Positions 8,543 through 20,500 of a stretch of DNA of 37,413 nucleotides are shown piece after piece (the first letter of the stretch is position 1; each line of letters opens with the position of its first letter). Made by a program: the position numbers and the translations under genes. The notes below the pieces were generated by a model, which was given only the letters and a program-made list of their open reading frames with translations, had not been told where the DNA came from and searched no databases. This DNA is from Aphelidium insulamus. Lineage: Eukaryota > Aphelidiomycota > Aphelidea > Aphelidiaceae. Location: positions 1 to 37,413 of the forward strand of contig JAZDSV010000087.1 of NCBI GenBank assembly GCA_036784855.1, written 5' to 3'.

Positions 8543-11500
8543 TTAAACTAGGCTGTAACGCTGCTCGCCTTGTGCATACAGCTTTCCCTTGAACCCCCGA
8601 TTATGGTGCCACCACTTGCGCATCTCATCCGCCAGCCACACCGATGAACTGAGCAGTGTAATTTTAACCAGATCCACAAATCCCAGCGCCTCGGTCTGAA
8701 AGATTTTCTGAAAGAACGGCACGTAAATAACCATCAGCTGGCCCACAAGAGAGGCCGACACTGCGTACAGAAACGGCCGATTACTGAAGAATCCAATGGT
8801 CCAAATCGATTTCGTCTCCGAGCGCGAACTGAGCGCATTGAACATGTCAAACATGACAAACGTGGTGAATGTCATTGTGGTGTCCCGCGATGTCACCTGC
8901 CCGTCCACCATCTCGGTCAGGAAGACAATCATTGTGCCGATAACGATGAACAGCGCGGCAATCACCACTCGCTGCATGAGCGGCCGGTCGATAATGGGCA
9001 GCTCTTTGGGCCTGGGGATGTTACAATGGAATAAAATGTGAGCAACTAAGCCGTAAAATTACCTCGGCGGCCTCTGCATTACTTCAGGATCTGCCGGTTC
9101 AACACCGAGAGACTGCGCAGGCGGACCGTCCATAATGATGTTGATCCATAGTATTTGCATGGCATTGAGCGGAGTAGGAATGCCAAATAGAGTGCACAGC
9201 GCTGCACAAATGAATCTCCATAATGTACATATCTTATCGATCATACCGATGAGAGTGAGTGCAGCCACCGAAGTGCTGAGTTGGAATCGCAAAAAGTGCC
9301 GAATGTTGTAGAATATAGATTTGCCCTCTTCAATGGCGCGCAATATTGTTGATAGATCATCTTGAGTATTGAGTATTAATAATGCTCTGTGCACTCATAA
9401 TCGATAAAATCCCCTTACCATCAACCAAAATCATATCGGCCGCCTCCTTGGATACATCCGTGCCACACTTGCCCACTGCGATTTAAGCAATGCAAAAAAC
9501 GTTCACATATCACCACATACTGGCAATGCCAATATCGGCCAATTTAAGTGCCGGTGCATCATTCACACCATCGCCAGTCATGGCAACAATACTGCCGTTG
9601 GCCTGCAACGCTTTAACAATCTTTAGCTTGTGTCGCGGGGTGGTTCGATAGAACACCGACACCTGGCCGACAATATCTTTGGCGTCCTTGTCACTAAGCC
9701 GGTCGAGATCAGGTCCGGCCATGATGTTGGTGGTGCTGAACGTCCCAGGCTGACTCAGCTGTCCCAGTGATACACCCGTCAGTATGCCGAGCTGCCTGGC
9801 CATGGACACCGCGGTGGCCTCGGCGTCTCCGGTGATCATGACAACTCGCACATGGCTCACACCGAGTGCACGGACGAATTTAGCGACGCCGTCTCGTGGC
9901 GGGTCGTACATTGCAGCGTAACCCAGGAATACTAGGTCATTGAGATCTTCGCCGGTGGCCAGCGCAATCACCCGCAGCCCTTGAACTGCCAATGCGGTGG
10001 CCGATGCCTGGAACGCCGACTTCATTTCCGCCGATATCTTTTTCAATTCCCCAGGCGCCGATGCCAGTGCAGTTGTTCCGGTCAGTGCCGAGGTGGATCG
10101 TGGGAGGGCTGGAGAAATTGCAGATGTGCTCGCACCCAGAGGCAGAGAGTCCGCGCCACCATAGTGCCTGGAGCACTTGGAAAGGACAACTTCCGGAGCA
10201 CCCTTGACAAAATGGCGAAGCAGACCGGTCTCTCGGTCGGCGCATTGCACCGCCATCCACTTTTGCTCCGAGTCAAAGGCGATTTCCGAGTCTCTTCGAT
10301 ACTTCTGATTATGGAAGAAGTCAGCTGTGCACATCTGGCTGTAACTAGAGATAGATATGAATTACCTCTCGTGCATCTTGATAGTTGAACAGGGAGAGTA
10401 TGCGGAGAAGAGCAATTTCAGTAGGCTGCCCAATTTCCTCATCGCCGCGTATTTGCGCATTGTTGCACAACGAGGCACACTTCAAGAACTCGTGCACAGT
10501 CGGCTTCCTGGCAATCAGTGGCGGAACTTCGCCCTTGTCTAGCCGCACAACTCCCTCGGCCGGGACAAATATCTGCGTCACCACCATCTGATTCATCGTG
10601 AGTGTGCCAGTCTTGTCGGCACAGATAACGTTTACTGATCCCAGGGACTCGACGGAAGGAAGCCGTTTCACAATAGCATTCTTCTTGGCCATGCGCATAA
10701 CTCCCAGCGCCAGCGTGACTGTCACCACAATTGGCAGACCTTCGGGGATGGCCGCTACTGCCAGCGACACGGCTATAGTGAATGTTGCCAATAGCGCGTG
10801 GCCCTGCGCCAGTCCCAGCACCACAATCACACCAATTATTCCAAACTAATCCGCGCGGTCAATGAATAATAACGATTAAACACAACACATCAACGCACAG
10901 ATATGAACGACAGCTGCTTGCCCAACTCTTCCATCTTTAATTGTAGCGGTGTCTTGGAGTTGCCCACATCTTTCATCAGTGACCAAATGCCACCGAATTC
11001 AGTCTCTTTTCCCGTGCCGACCACTATTCCGGCTCCGTGTCCCGCACTGAATATCAGCTCGAATCTACTAATGGAGAAACATTACACACCGAACAAGGGT
11101 GCCCATATAGGCAACGTTGGCCCGCTCTACAACGGGCACTGCATGCATATCGCGCGATACAATTGCTTCAGTGCGTTTGCGGGATGGCGTGGTCTCTCCC
11201 GACAAATTAGACTCGTCAATTTCCAAGTCCACCGCTTTAAACAGGCGCACATCGGCTGGCACTCTGTCACCCGTGCTGAACTTTATAATGTCGCCGGGAA
11301 CCAGCTCTTGTGCCAACATGGTCAACAAATGGGCATCCCGGTATACATGGCAATAGTTGGGCACTAGCTTGGTCAGCGCGTCCAGCGACTTCTCCGACCG
11401 GTACTCTTGCACGAATGCCACTGCAGAAACGATGAAGCACCCCATCAACGAGTACATAAAATTAGCAAGGTAGCATACCCGTCACGACAATCAGGATGGC

Positions 11501-11876
11501 CAGTGTGATACTGAATGCGTCGTCGTACTGGCCGAGCAGGGCCGATATGAAGGCGCTGCCCAGCAGCAGCAATATCAACGGCTGCTTCAGCTGCTCAATG
11601 AACTTTAGGTAGAGCGGCTCCTCCTCGTCGGCGTCCAGTTCATTCCTTCCATGTATGTGCGCACATCAGCAATAGGCATCAAGTGGGCACACACAGACCG
11701 CACACAGACCTGCCGTGGCGCTTGGTGCGAAAGTCTGCGTCCGCCGTGGACAATCCAGTGTGGATATTGGTGTTCAGGTCGGCGATAGTCTGGTCTACAG
11801 ACTTGATGGAGAAGAGGGCGGACGGCGTGGCGGGCGGGTTTACCATGTCGCCCACCATGGAGCCGGTGGCAGTCAT
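8543..11876 (-). CDS. PMR1: Golgi Ca2+/Mn2+ P-type ATPase (SPCA/PMR1)
   Basis: P2A pump that loads the Golgi with Ca2+ and Mn2+ for glycosylation and sorting. Ten exons: 11876-11710, 11645-11479, 11420-11090, 11046-10899, 10845-10366, 10304-9521, 9475-9419, 9360-9247, 9201-9063, 9011-8543; 951 residues, similar to human ATP2C1. Motifs in order: [36 protein letters not shown], the SGETTP loop, AAIPEGLP in TM4, DKTGTLT with the phosphorylated Asp, [47 protein letters not shown], and [20 protein letters not shown] near the end. The last sequences are SPCA-specific rather than SERCA or PMCA. The short 43-nt intron 11047-11089 has an earlier AG that would insert six extra residues; the later one fits the family. 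The start at 11876 is the first ATG after an upstream stop-rich region and is slightly uncertain. Confidence 0.95.
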
Positions 11877-12394
11877 GTCGCCTTGTTTATGGAAACTGTG
11901 CGCGGACGCCGCAATTACCAGATCCGGACTTACAATGCGGCGCACACACATTTTACATCCTATGTATCTTGAAGTTCCGCGGATTAAGACCCGGCAATTA
12001 TAGGACATTTGAAAGATATTGAGAAGATTGAGAAGAGTGAGTTGTTTATCAGACAAGATATTAGAATCACAAAAGGTGGGATGTCTGGCATAGTCAGCTC
12101 GGGCCACCACGAGTCCACAGACTCCAGATGGTCAGATTCCTAATGCCTAATTGGTTTGATCTACAAAGGATTTGGCGACTGAGCATGCATTGCAGGCATG
12201 GTAATCGTGGCAAGAATCGCTTCGATTGCTTTTAAAGAAGTTTGAGGCCGGCGCGCTCCAATTTATACACGCTACGGTTAAGGCCAACGGGGGTTAAGGT
12301 CAACATTCTGGGTTAAGGTTACAGGTGCCTTTTTCTTCTTTCCTGCTGTATGTACATACATATCTGCCTTGACAATTAAGCAGCGGCTCGCATA
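11877..12394. promoter_or_regulatory. Divergent promoter region with three GGTTAAGG motifs
   Basis: 518 bp between the pump (minus) and LEO1 (plus). No gene is seen. Three exact GGTTAAGG boxes lie at 12276-12283, 12292-12299 and 12311-12318, starts 16 and 19 bp apart and all on the plus strand. The first two are followed by CCAAC or TCAAC. They end about 77 bp upstream of the LEO1 ATG and could be a transcription-factor site cluster. Confidence 0.45.
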
Positions 12395-14038
12395 ATGTCT
12401 GGCGCCGATTCAGACTGGAGCGACGATGAGGTCGACAATGCCGCTGTTGGGGTCTCGGCTGGGGCTGCCGACGCTTCGGCTGCACGCTCAATGGACTTGT
12501 TTGGCTCCGGTTCCGATTCCGACAGTGGCGCTCCGGAATCTGGGACCAAAGTGGCTGCTGCTACTGCTCCTCCTGAATCCGTCGTGGATGATAAGGCCCT
12601 GTTTGGCGACGACTCATCCGGCGCTGATGCCGATGCAGATGATACTGTGCCGGCATCGCGTCACACCCCGTCTGAGCCTGGATCTGAGGAGGACGGGGAC
12701 GATACCGACAGCGAGCGCGACAGAGCTGAGCCGGCAAGACGGCCACAGCGCCGTCAATTCGCCATGGATCTGTCGCTACCACGCATACCAGGCGTGTGTG
12801 ACAATGCAGATGCGGCAAGTACATTGACCTGTATTACTCATGCCGGCGCTGTGCTGAACTAGTTGAAGGTTTATTTCGCCAAGATTCCCAATTTCCTCCA
12901 CGTTGAACCCGCGCCATTTGACCCCGACAGCTACGAGGACGAAGCCGAGGGATGGCGTGTCGATGACGCCGATGACACTGCAACCGGCAATGATGCTATC
13001 GAGCGAGTGAAGCTAAAGGTGGAGAATACAATCCGCTGGCGCTTTGACCCCTCATCAACAGACCGTGTGAGTCTGTGCATTGACTTGCGTGCGCTGTAGG
13101 CTCACTGTGCAGTCTTCAGCGGCGCCTAGGCAGACTAACGCCCGTTTTGTCAAATGGTCTGACGGCACAATGTCTCTGCTGGTCGGCCGAGAAATGTTTG
13201 ACGTGTCCGTGCGGTCTCTGGTGGACCAGCACCAGTACCTATTCTTGCGGCAGCCCGAGCAGATTCAGCAGTCACAAGGTCGCGTGGATGCCGCGATGGT
13301 GTTCCGGCCGGCCACCGTAAAGTCCATCACGCACCGGAAACTTACTGCCACCGTGCTGGCCAAACACCAAAAGGTCAACAAGACTAAAATGTTTAATCTC
13401 CTTCGCAATCCCGAGGCTGCCAAGAAGGAGGCCGAAAAGGTATGTGTTTACGTGTTTTGGTTTGTGTATATTACTTTTCCTCAATATGTTCACATTGGCA
13501 GATGGAGGCGGAGAAGATCAAGTTCTTGCGCAAGATGAACACACAAAAGAAGCGTGGAAGAAGGTCTCCATTTGGTGCACTAACAGAGGGCGCGCTGGAG
13601 GAGGAAGAGGGACTGTCGGACGAGGAAGGCGGAACGTTTGATCACGAGTTCCGTCGTGCTGCCGCCATCAGAGCAAAAAATGCTCCTGGGCGCGGTCGGC
13701 GCGCCACTGACAGAGGTGGCGACGGAGAGGAGGACGACGAGGGTGAACTGAGTGACTTCGTGGTGGACGATGACTTTGTCGAAGAGTTTTCAGACAGTGA
13801 CGACGAGCAAGGAAAAGTTCGAGGGCGGCGCTCAGGTGCCGAGGACGACCAACGTGATGACGACGATGAAGATTTGGATGAAACTGGTTCCGAAGAGGGT
13901 GAACTGGGAGGCACATCAGGCGAAGTCATGCGAGTGGCCAAGCGGCCGGCATCGGCCGAAGGCGAAGCAACTTCCAAGCGGCGAACTGCAGGCGCGCTTG
14001 TCGTCTCCGACGACGACGAGGATGATCAAGGCGACTGA
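12395..14038 (+). CDS. LEO1: Leo1, RNA polymerase II-associated Paf1 complex subunit
   Basis: Leo1 pairs with Paf1 in the elongation complex that supports H2B ubiquitylation and H3K4/K36 methylation. Exons 12395-12814, 12863-13066, 13134-13439, 13502-14038 give 488 residues. Residues 1-125 are acidic, Ser/Asp-rich and disordered. The folded core follows: [33 protein letters not shown] style [30 protein letters not shown] and [12 protein letters not shown]. The tail is again acidic with Lys/Arg blocks (nuclear), ending [12 protein letters not shown]. The first intron (12815-12862) has a GC donor, GCAAGT: the nearby GT would put the core out of frame. The stop is 35 bp from the converging USB1 stop. 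Confidence 0.95.
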
Positions 14039-14073
14039 AATTCATAAAACGTTGTAGCAAAGATCCATCACTA

Positions 14074-14638
14074 TTATTTCAACGAAACCGTGTGCCGCTG
14101 GTTGCCTACCGCCAAATGAACAGAGTCCACAGGCAGAGTATTGATAAGGTGGCGCGATATGGGATACGCGGTGCGGGCCCATTGTAGCAGCGTCTCATCC
14201 CGCACGTTGCATTCTTGATTACCTGCTTCCGAGTGCCACCATACTACCGACACATGGAATTGCGGCGTCTACGAGATCTGTTGGCGAATGTAACAAATGT
14301 ATGCATATCGCTCACCTCGTAAAATTGCGGCAAATCAAACTCGGACATTACCAAATCCACTTGCCGAAGTAGCCGATGCAAACGAACGGTACCTGCTCCC
14401 ACTCGCACCGCCAGAAACGCACGACTATGATCTTCATTATGCAACAGTTGCCACTGCGACCATCCGACGCGGAATCTAAGCTCATATTACATATGTATGT
14501 ATGTATGTATGTCTATAGTTGTATGTATACATACATACATACACATACATACATACATAGACACATCCAACGATAGACATACACATATACATACATAAAT
14601 CCAACTATAGACATACACACATACATACATACATACAT

Positions 14639-14685
<47 letters not shown>

Positions 14686-15208
14686 TACATACATACATAC
14701 ATACATACACCCTACATACATACATACATACATACACATACATATACACATCCACACATCCAATATAGCATACACACATGCACATAAACATAACTATATA
14801 TACCTGCACATACCGCGAGATACTGTCGAGTGAAGCGCGCAACCTCGCCGCGAATGCCTCAATTTGATAGCGACGCAGAAAGGCTCCGGCCTGCGTGAGA
14901 CTGATATGTAACGGTTGAGACGGCGCTGCAGTATCTTTGCCGGCTGTCGAGGCCACGTCAGCAGCGACGGTATCGGTCACAGCGTACACGGGCCGGTCAC
15001 AGGCGACACGCGCGCCTGCCAACACAGCGTCCAGCCACTCGGACTTTAGATGTGCACCCACGGGAACCGTTACATGCAGCGCCCACTGGCCGACTACATG
15101 CGGGAATCGGCGACGTCTGCCCTGATGTGTGCTGGAGTTGGCAGGTGCCGGCAATGCCGCGTCAGACGCCTCGACATTTGCATGGCAGTCATTCGCGCTC
15201 ATCAACAT
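14074..15208 (-). CDS. USB1: USB1, U6 snRNA 3'-5' exonuclease
   Basis: 2H-phosphoesterase that trims the oligo(U) tail of U6 snRNA and leaves a 2',3'-cyclic phosphate. Exons 15208-14814, 14475-14316, 14268-14074 give 249 residues (human 265). N-terminal mark RRRRFPHVVGQWALHVTVPV; first catalytic HxS in PLHISLTQ; SRFRVGWSQWQLLHNEDHSR leads into AFLAV, the TRTF(I/L) region of the family; VDLVMSEFDLPQFYE matches EVDRVMEEFNLTTFYQ; second catalytic HxS in FHVSVVWW. Both catalytic histidines are present. The start is 15208, or 15202 two codons later. Intron 1 is swollen to 338 nt by microsatellite DNA; its donor GTATGT is fixed by phase. The gene faces PIGA with 13 bp between start codons. Confidence 0.93.
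14489..14760. repeat. (ACAT)n / (CA)n microsatellite filling USB1 intron 1
   Basis: About 270 bp of interrupted ACAT tetranucleotide and CA dinucleotide repeats within the intron 14476-14813. Both strands stay open for long stretches (Tyr/Met/Val/Cys peptides), which is an artefact of the repeat and not a gene. Confidence 0.95.
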
Positions 15209-15221
15209 TGCAATCAGCGAG
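15209..15221. promoter_or_regulatory. 13-bp divergent gap between USB1 and PIGA start codons
   Basis: USB1 ATG (minus) ends at 15208 and the proposed PIGA ATG begins at 15222. If both starts are right, each mRNA's 5' UTR must run into the other gene's first coding exon. The USB1 start is supported by the family N-terminus; the PIGA exon 1 is inferred from phase only. Confidence 0.4.
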
Positions 15222-15296
15222 ATGCGTCTCACAGTGTGGCAAGTGCTCTGCGTGGCTCCCTATGTGTCTCTGTGTGCTGTGTATATATACGTGTGC

Positions 15297-15331
<35 letters not shown>

Positions 15332-17313
15332 GATATACTGTACTTGTGCGTAGATGCCGTAACTATGTGGACTGACGCGTACTTACAGCCTGGTGAGCGA
15401 CTTCTTCTACCCAAACATGGGCGGCGTTGAGAGCCACTTGTACTGCCTGGCACAGCGGCTTATCCAACGCGGCCACAAGGTGGTCATTGTGACACACGCG
15501 TACCGCTCAACTACCACCACGGCACCTGCCACGCCGTCAACGCAGCCCGTGGTGCCACCGCCGCCCGCGAGTGCTCACCACCGAACTGGTGTCCGCTACC
15601 TGACCAACGGACTCAAAGTCTACTACCTGCCGCACGTCATTCTCTACAGCCAGGCCACGGTGCCGACATTTGTCGCGCTATTCCCGCTCTTCCGGCAGAT
15701 ATTCATTCGTGAGCGTGTCGACATTGTTCACGCTCATCAGGTCCGTGTGCCCGTGCATATCTGTGTACCTTGATATATCTGTGTACATATGTTAACATGC
15801 GTGTGCAGGCATTCTCCACGATGGCATTGGAGGCGGTGCTGCATGCGCGTACTATGGGCCTACGAGTGTGCTTTACAGATCACTCACTGTTTGGGTTTGC
15901 CGATGCCAGGTGCGCCGAATGAGACATGGTATCAATGTATATTCCACTTACACATTATAGTTCCATACTCACAAATAAGCTGCTCAAGTTTGTCCTGTCC
16001 GACATTGATCATATTATATGTGTATCGCATACAAGGTACATACGCCTGAATGCACATCACTAGCACCACCGTAACACCCACGCAGCAAGGAGAATACCGT
16101 GCTGCGAGCCTCGCTCAATCCCCATCACGTAAGTGTGATTCCGAATGCCGTGGTGGCATCCCAATTCTGGCCAGACCCCAAGGCTGCAGATCCCAACTAC
16201 AGTATGCATCATAATTATTGCTTGTTCAAAAGATATTCACAACACGTAGTCACTATCGTGGTGATAAGCCGACTTGTGTATCGTAAAGGAATGGACCTGC
16301 TGGCCGCCATCATACCCAAAATATGTGCACAGAATCCCAAAGTTCGGTTCATTATAGGTAAATATGGATGCACAGTTATTTGTGGCAGCTAACATATATT
16401 TTAGCGGGCGACGGACCAAAACGGATCGATTTGGAGCAGATGCGCGAAAAGAACTTGCTGCATGATCGTGTGGAGTTGCTTGGAGCCGTCAAGCATTCTC
16501 AAGTGCGCGATGTACGTACAGCTTTTATATTCAATACTCATTTGGTGCTCACATAATAGGTGTTGGTGCAAGGTCAGATATTTCTAAATACATCGCTCAC
16601 CGAGGCCTTTTGCATTGGCATTGTCGAGGCGGCCAGCTGCGGGTTGGCGGCATTCCATTTCATTTTGCCGTGATATTAACATTGCATTCAGCTTGCTGGT
16701 GGTCAGTACCAAAGTTGGCGGTGTGCCGGAAGTGCTGCCTCGCCACATGATTCTGTTTGGCAAGCCGGAAGAGGATGGTGCGCGATATAATCATACTTGT
16801 CCCTCATAACGTCGCAGATATGGTCGTGACCGTGGGCAGGGCCGTGCAGAGCATTCTACGCAAGGAAGTGAATCCAACGCGATTCCACAACGAAGTGAGC
16901 GAAATGTATTCCTGGATGAACGTGGCCGAGCGTACTGAAATTGAAAGTTGACCTATAAGTTAACCGATGTATTAAAGTAATGCGAAATTACAGGTTTACC
17001 GCCGGATGATGCAGCTGGAAACAGTGCCTTTGATCGAGAGACTTCGCCGGCAAGTTAACTGGCTCTAGTTCTCCTAAATTAATTTTGTTACAGCTACTAT
17101 GGATGCGGCCTGTGGGCTGGGAAGCTGTTTTGTGTTATTGTTACGCTGATATACTTTGTGTACGCGGTGCTGGAGCGGCTATTTCCCCGGGAAGACATTG
17201 ACATTGCGGTGGACTTTGACCTCGCGGAGTACAACGCCATCTGCAAGTCTGTTAGCGCATCCCGTGGCGACACCGAGGAGCGCCACCAGCGCGCGCCAAG
17301 CAGCGATACTTAA
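15222..17313 (+). CDS. PIGA: PIG-A, catalytic subunit of GPI-GlcNAc transferase
   Basis: GT4 glycosyltransferase that puts GlcNAc on phosphatidylinositol, the first step of GPI-anchor synthesis on the cytosolic ER face. Twelve exons: 15222-15280, 15389-15740, 15809-15909, 15961-16035, 16086-16201, 16250-16357, 16405-16511, 16560-16642, 16692-16777, 16818-16946, 16994-17049, 17094-17313. Marks: [145 protein letters not shown]-terminal membrane helix is in [20 protein letters not shown]. Exon 1 is the least certain. Intron 17050-17093 has a GC donor. Between exons 10 and 11 no canonical GT-AG pair keeps both conserved frames. Confidence 0.93.
15297..15331. repeat. (TA)n(TG)n microsatellite in PIGA intron 1
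   Basis: Pure TA run followed by a TG run inside intron 15281-15388; no other content. Confidence 0.9.
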
Positions 17314-17414
17314 TACACAGATATACATATATACACGTAGAGTATATGTTTCTGTTGTGTTTACACACGTATATATATTTATGTATATATAAACAAATAT
17401 ACTATCGGCCTTGA

Positions 17415-17594
17415 ATACTTCTTGCTGTAATTCGGCCAATTAGAGCATTGACAAACGCCGCGCGCAACTTCGCCACGTCGCTCACTTTTGCCGCCGCTGC
17501 ATTTCGCCGCTGCAGCACGCGCGCAAACCTTGGTCTTTCACGCAACTCACTGACGCGTCTGCGCTACCTCGGCCACCACCACCCCCAACCAGCC
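17415..17594 (+). other. ATG-less in-frame 5' extension of alanyl-tRNA synthetase, mitochondrial presequence-like
   Basis: Upstream of the AARS ATG (17595) the same frame stays open back to a TGA at 17412-17414. It contains no ATG. From about 17433 it reads [20 protein letters not shown], then [20 protein letters not shown] and TRLRYLG, with many Arg and no Asp or Glu, which is typical of a mitochondrial targeting helix. A TTG sits at 17448 and ACG codons occur further in. Known precedent: yeast ALA1 makes its mitochondrial form from upstream ACG codons. That this happens here is inference. Confidence 0.5.
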
Positions 17595-20500
17595 ATGAGC
17601 ACCACCGCTACGCCTGCGCCCGAGTGGCCCGTGGACCGCGTCCGCCAGACTTTTGTGGACTTTTACTGCAAGCAGCACGGCCACACGCACGTCGTCTCCT
17701 CCTCCACCATCCCGCACGACGATCCCACCCTGCTGTTTGCCAATGCCGGCATGAACCAGGTATGCTAACGGTGATGTATAAGTGTACACCGTGTCTCACA
17801 CTCCACGCCACACTTTCGCAGTTCAAACCCATCTTTCTCGGCACCGTCGATCCCAACTCGGACTTTTCGCGGTTGAAGCGCGCCGCCAACTCGCAAAAGT
17901 GCATACGTGCCGGTGGCAAGCACAACGATCTGGAGGACGTGGGCAAGGACGTCTACCATCACACATTCTTTGAAATGCTCGGCAACTGGTCCTTTGGCGA
18001 TTACTTCAAGGTGCGTGCAGTTTATATTGTCTTTGCGTATATAAGTGGCATCTTCCTATTGCAACAATGTATGCATATACATATATACACATATACATAT
18101 ATACATACATATATATGTCTTAACTTGCGTATAATGTGAACAGGAGGGCGCAATTAGCATGGCGTGGGACCTGCTGACCAAGATTTACAAACTGGACCCT
18201 AGCCGGTTGTATGTGACGTACTTTGGTGGTGATGCCAAGGCCGGCCTTCAACCCGACACGGAGGCCAGAGATTTGTGGATCAAGCTGGGACTGCCCGCTG
18301 AGCGTGTGCTCCCATTTGGCTGCAAGGAAAACTTTTGGGGCATGTCGTCGATGGTGTACAGTTATCATGCAGTCTAACTTTTGTACGCGTGCAGAGATGG
18401 GCGATCAAGGGCCGTGTGGTCCGTGCAGTGAAATCCACTTTGACCGCATTGGCGGTCGTGATGCCGCACGCCTCGTCAACCAGGATGATCCCGATGTGCT
18501 GGAAATCTGGAATTTGGTGTTTATGCAATTCAACCGTGAGCAGGACGGCTCGCTGCGCACCCTGCCCGACCAGCACGTCGATACCGGCATGGGCCTGGAG
18601 CGCCTGGTATCGGTGCTGCAGGACAAGCGGTCCAACTATGACACGGACGCATTCACCCCGCTGTTTGATCGCATTCAGCAATTGACGGGTGCGCGCGCGT
18701 ACACTGGCCACGTTGGTGAGGCCGATGCAGACGGCGTGGACATGGCGTACCGTGTTATTGCCGACCATGCGCGCACGCTAACATTCGCGATATCCGATGG
18801 CGGCACTCCGTCCAATGAAGGCCGTGGCTATGTGCTGCGTCGGATTCTGCGTCGTGGAGTCCGCTATGCCAGGCGCCGATTTGGCGTACAGCTCGGCACC
18901 TTTTTCCCTTCCCTGGTGGACACTGTGGCCTCCACAATGGTATTGTAATATGTATAGTACTATGAGCAGCACCTAACAGTTGCAGGGGGACGCCTTTCCC
19001 GAGGTGCGCAAAAAGCTTCAGGACGTCAAGGAGATCTTGGCGGAGGAGGAGTTGGGATTCGCGCGAACACTGGACCGTGGCGAGAAACTGTTTGAGACAT
19101 GCCTGACCAAGGCGCGCAACAACGGCGGCAAGCTAATCGACGGCCGCGATGCCTTCCGCTTGTACGACACATACGGGTTCCCTGTCGATCTTACCCGGCT
19201 TATGGCCGCCGAGAATGGTTTCGCGGTAGACGAGGCCGGGTTCGAGCGCGAGCAGAATCTGGCTAAAGAGCAGTCTCGTGCCAACAGAGGCGGCAAGAAT
19301 GGCGCAACCATGGTGGCGCTTGATGTGCATGCCCTGGGCGACTTGGAGAAGACATTGAAGCTGCCCGTCACTAACGATTCATTTAAATATGGTATGACTT
19401 TTGCCATTGCCGATATAACTTCACATGCCGCTCACATTAGTTTAGAGTCGGCCGATGTAAAGGCCAAGATATTGGCCATATACGCCGACAAGGCTTTTGT
19501 GCCCACACTCAGTGAAGGGGGAAAACAAGTGGGATTGCTGCTAGACAAGACCAACTTTTACGCGGAGCAAGGAGGGCAAGAAGCTGATTTAGGGGTGCTG
19601 TCCACTGAAGATGGAGCTGCGGAATTCGTGGTTGAAAACGTGCAAACCTACGCTGGCTATGTGCTTCACATTGGCAGCTTAAAGTATGGCCAGCTGCAAA
19701 CTGGCGCCGACATCGTTTGCTCTTATGATGAGGTAAGAGTTATCATGGGGTTCATACTGTCGCCTAACCAAGCACAGAATCGTCGATGGCCCCTGCGCAA
19801 CAACCACACCGCCACTCACGTGCTCAATTTTGCACTGAAAAAGGTGCTGAATGAAGATATCGACCAGAAGGGGTCGCTGGTTGCACAGGACAAGTTGCGC
19901 TTTGACTTTGGCTTCAGGGTGAGTTGGACACAAGTAAATTGTGTCACTACTGTTCTGATGTACTTGCGTGCAGTCTGCGCTGCAAACGTCACAGCTAGAA
20001 AAGGTCGAGCAGATCGCAAACGAATATGTGCGTCAAAACTATCCAGTATACAGCCAAGAAGTACCGCTCTCGGTTGGGAAATCCATTCGTGGTTTGCGTG
20101 CCGTGTTTGGCGAGGTCAGTGCTTTTAGCTTTCCTATTTTTTCCTCCGTTACTCACACATATGCAGGTCTATCCGGATCCCGTGCGGGTAGTGTGCGTAA
20201 AGTACCCGATCGACGAGGTGGTCAAGGACCCGAGCAACCCCAAATGGGAAGACACTTCGATTGAATTCTGCGGTGGAACGTACGTTGATTGATAATTGAT
20301 ATATGTAAACGACTGATATGACAGCCATGTGGCAAAGACGGGCGATATTCACGCGTTCGCGATCACGGAGGAATCCAGCATCTCAAAGGGAATCAGACGT
20401 ATCGTGGCGGTGACGGGCAATGAAGCGTCACAGGCGCAGCGCATTGCCAACGACTTTGAGAGCAAGCTGTCGGCATTGCAGCAGCAGCCGGTGGCATCTC

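Noticed and set aside
12270-12325. Telomere-like repeat (GGGTTAAGG)
   Set aside because: Only three spaced copies with unequal spacing and not a tandem array; better read as promoter motifs.
14487-14702. Open frames of Tyr/Met/Val/Cys repeats on both strands
   Set aside because: They are translations of the ACAT microsatellite inside USB1 intron 1.
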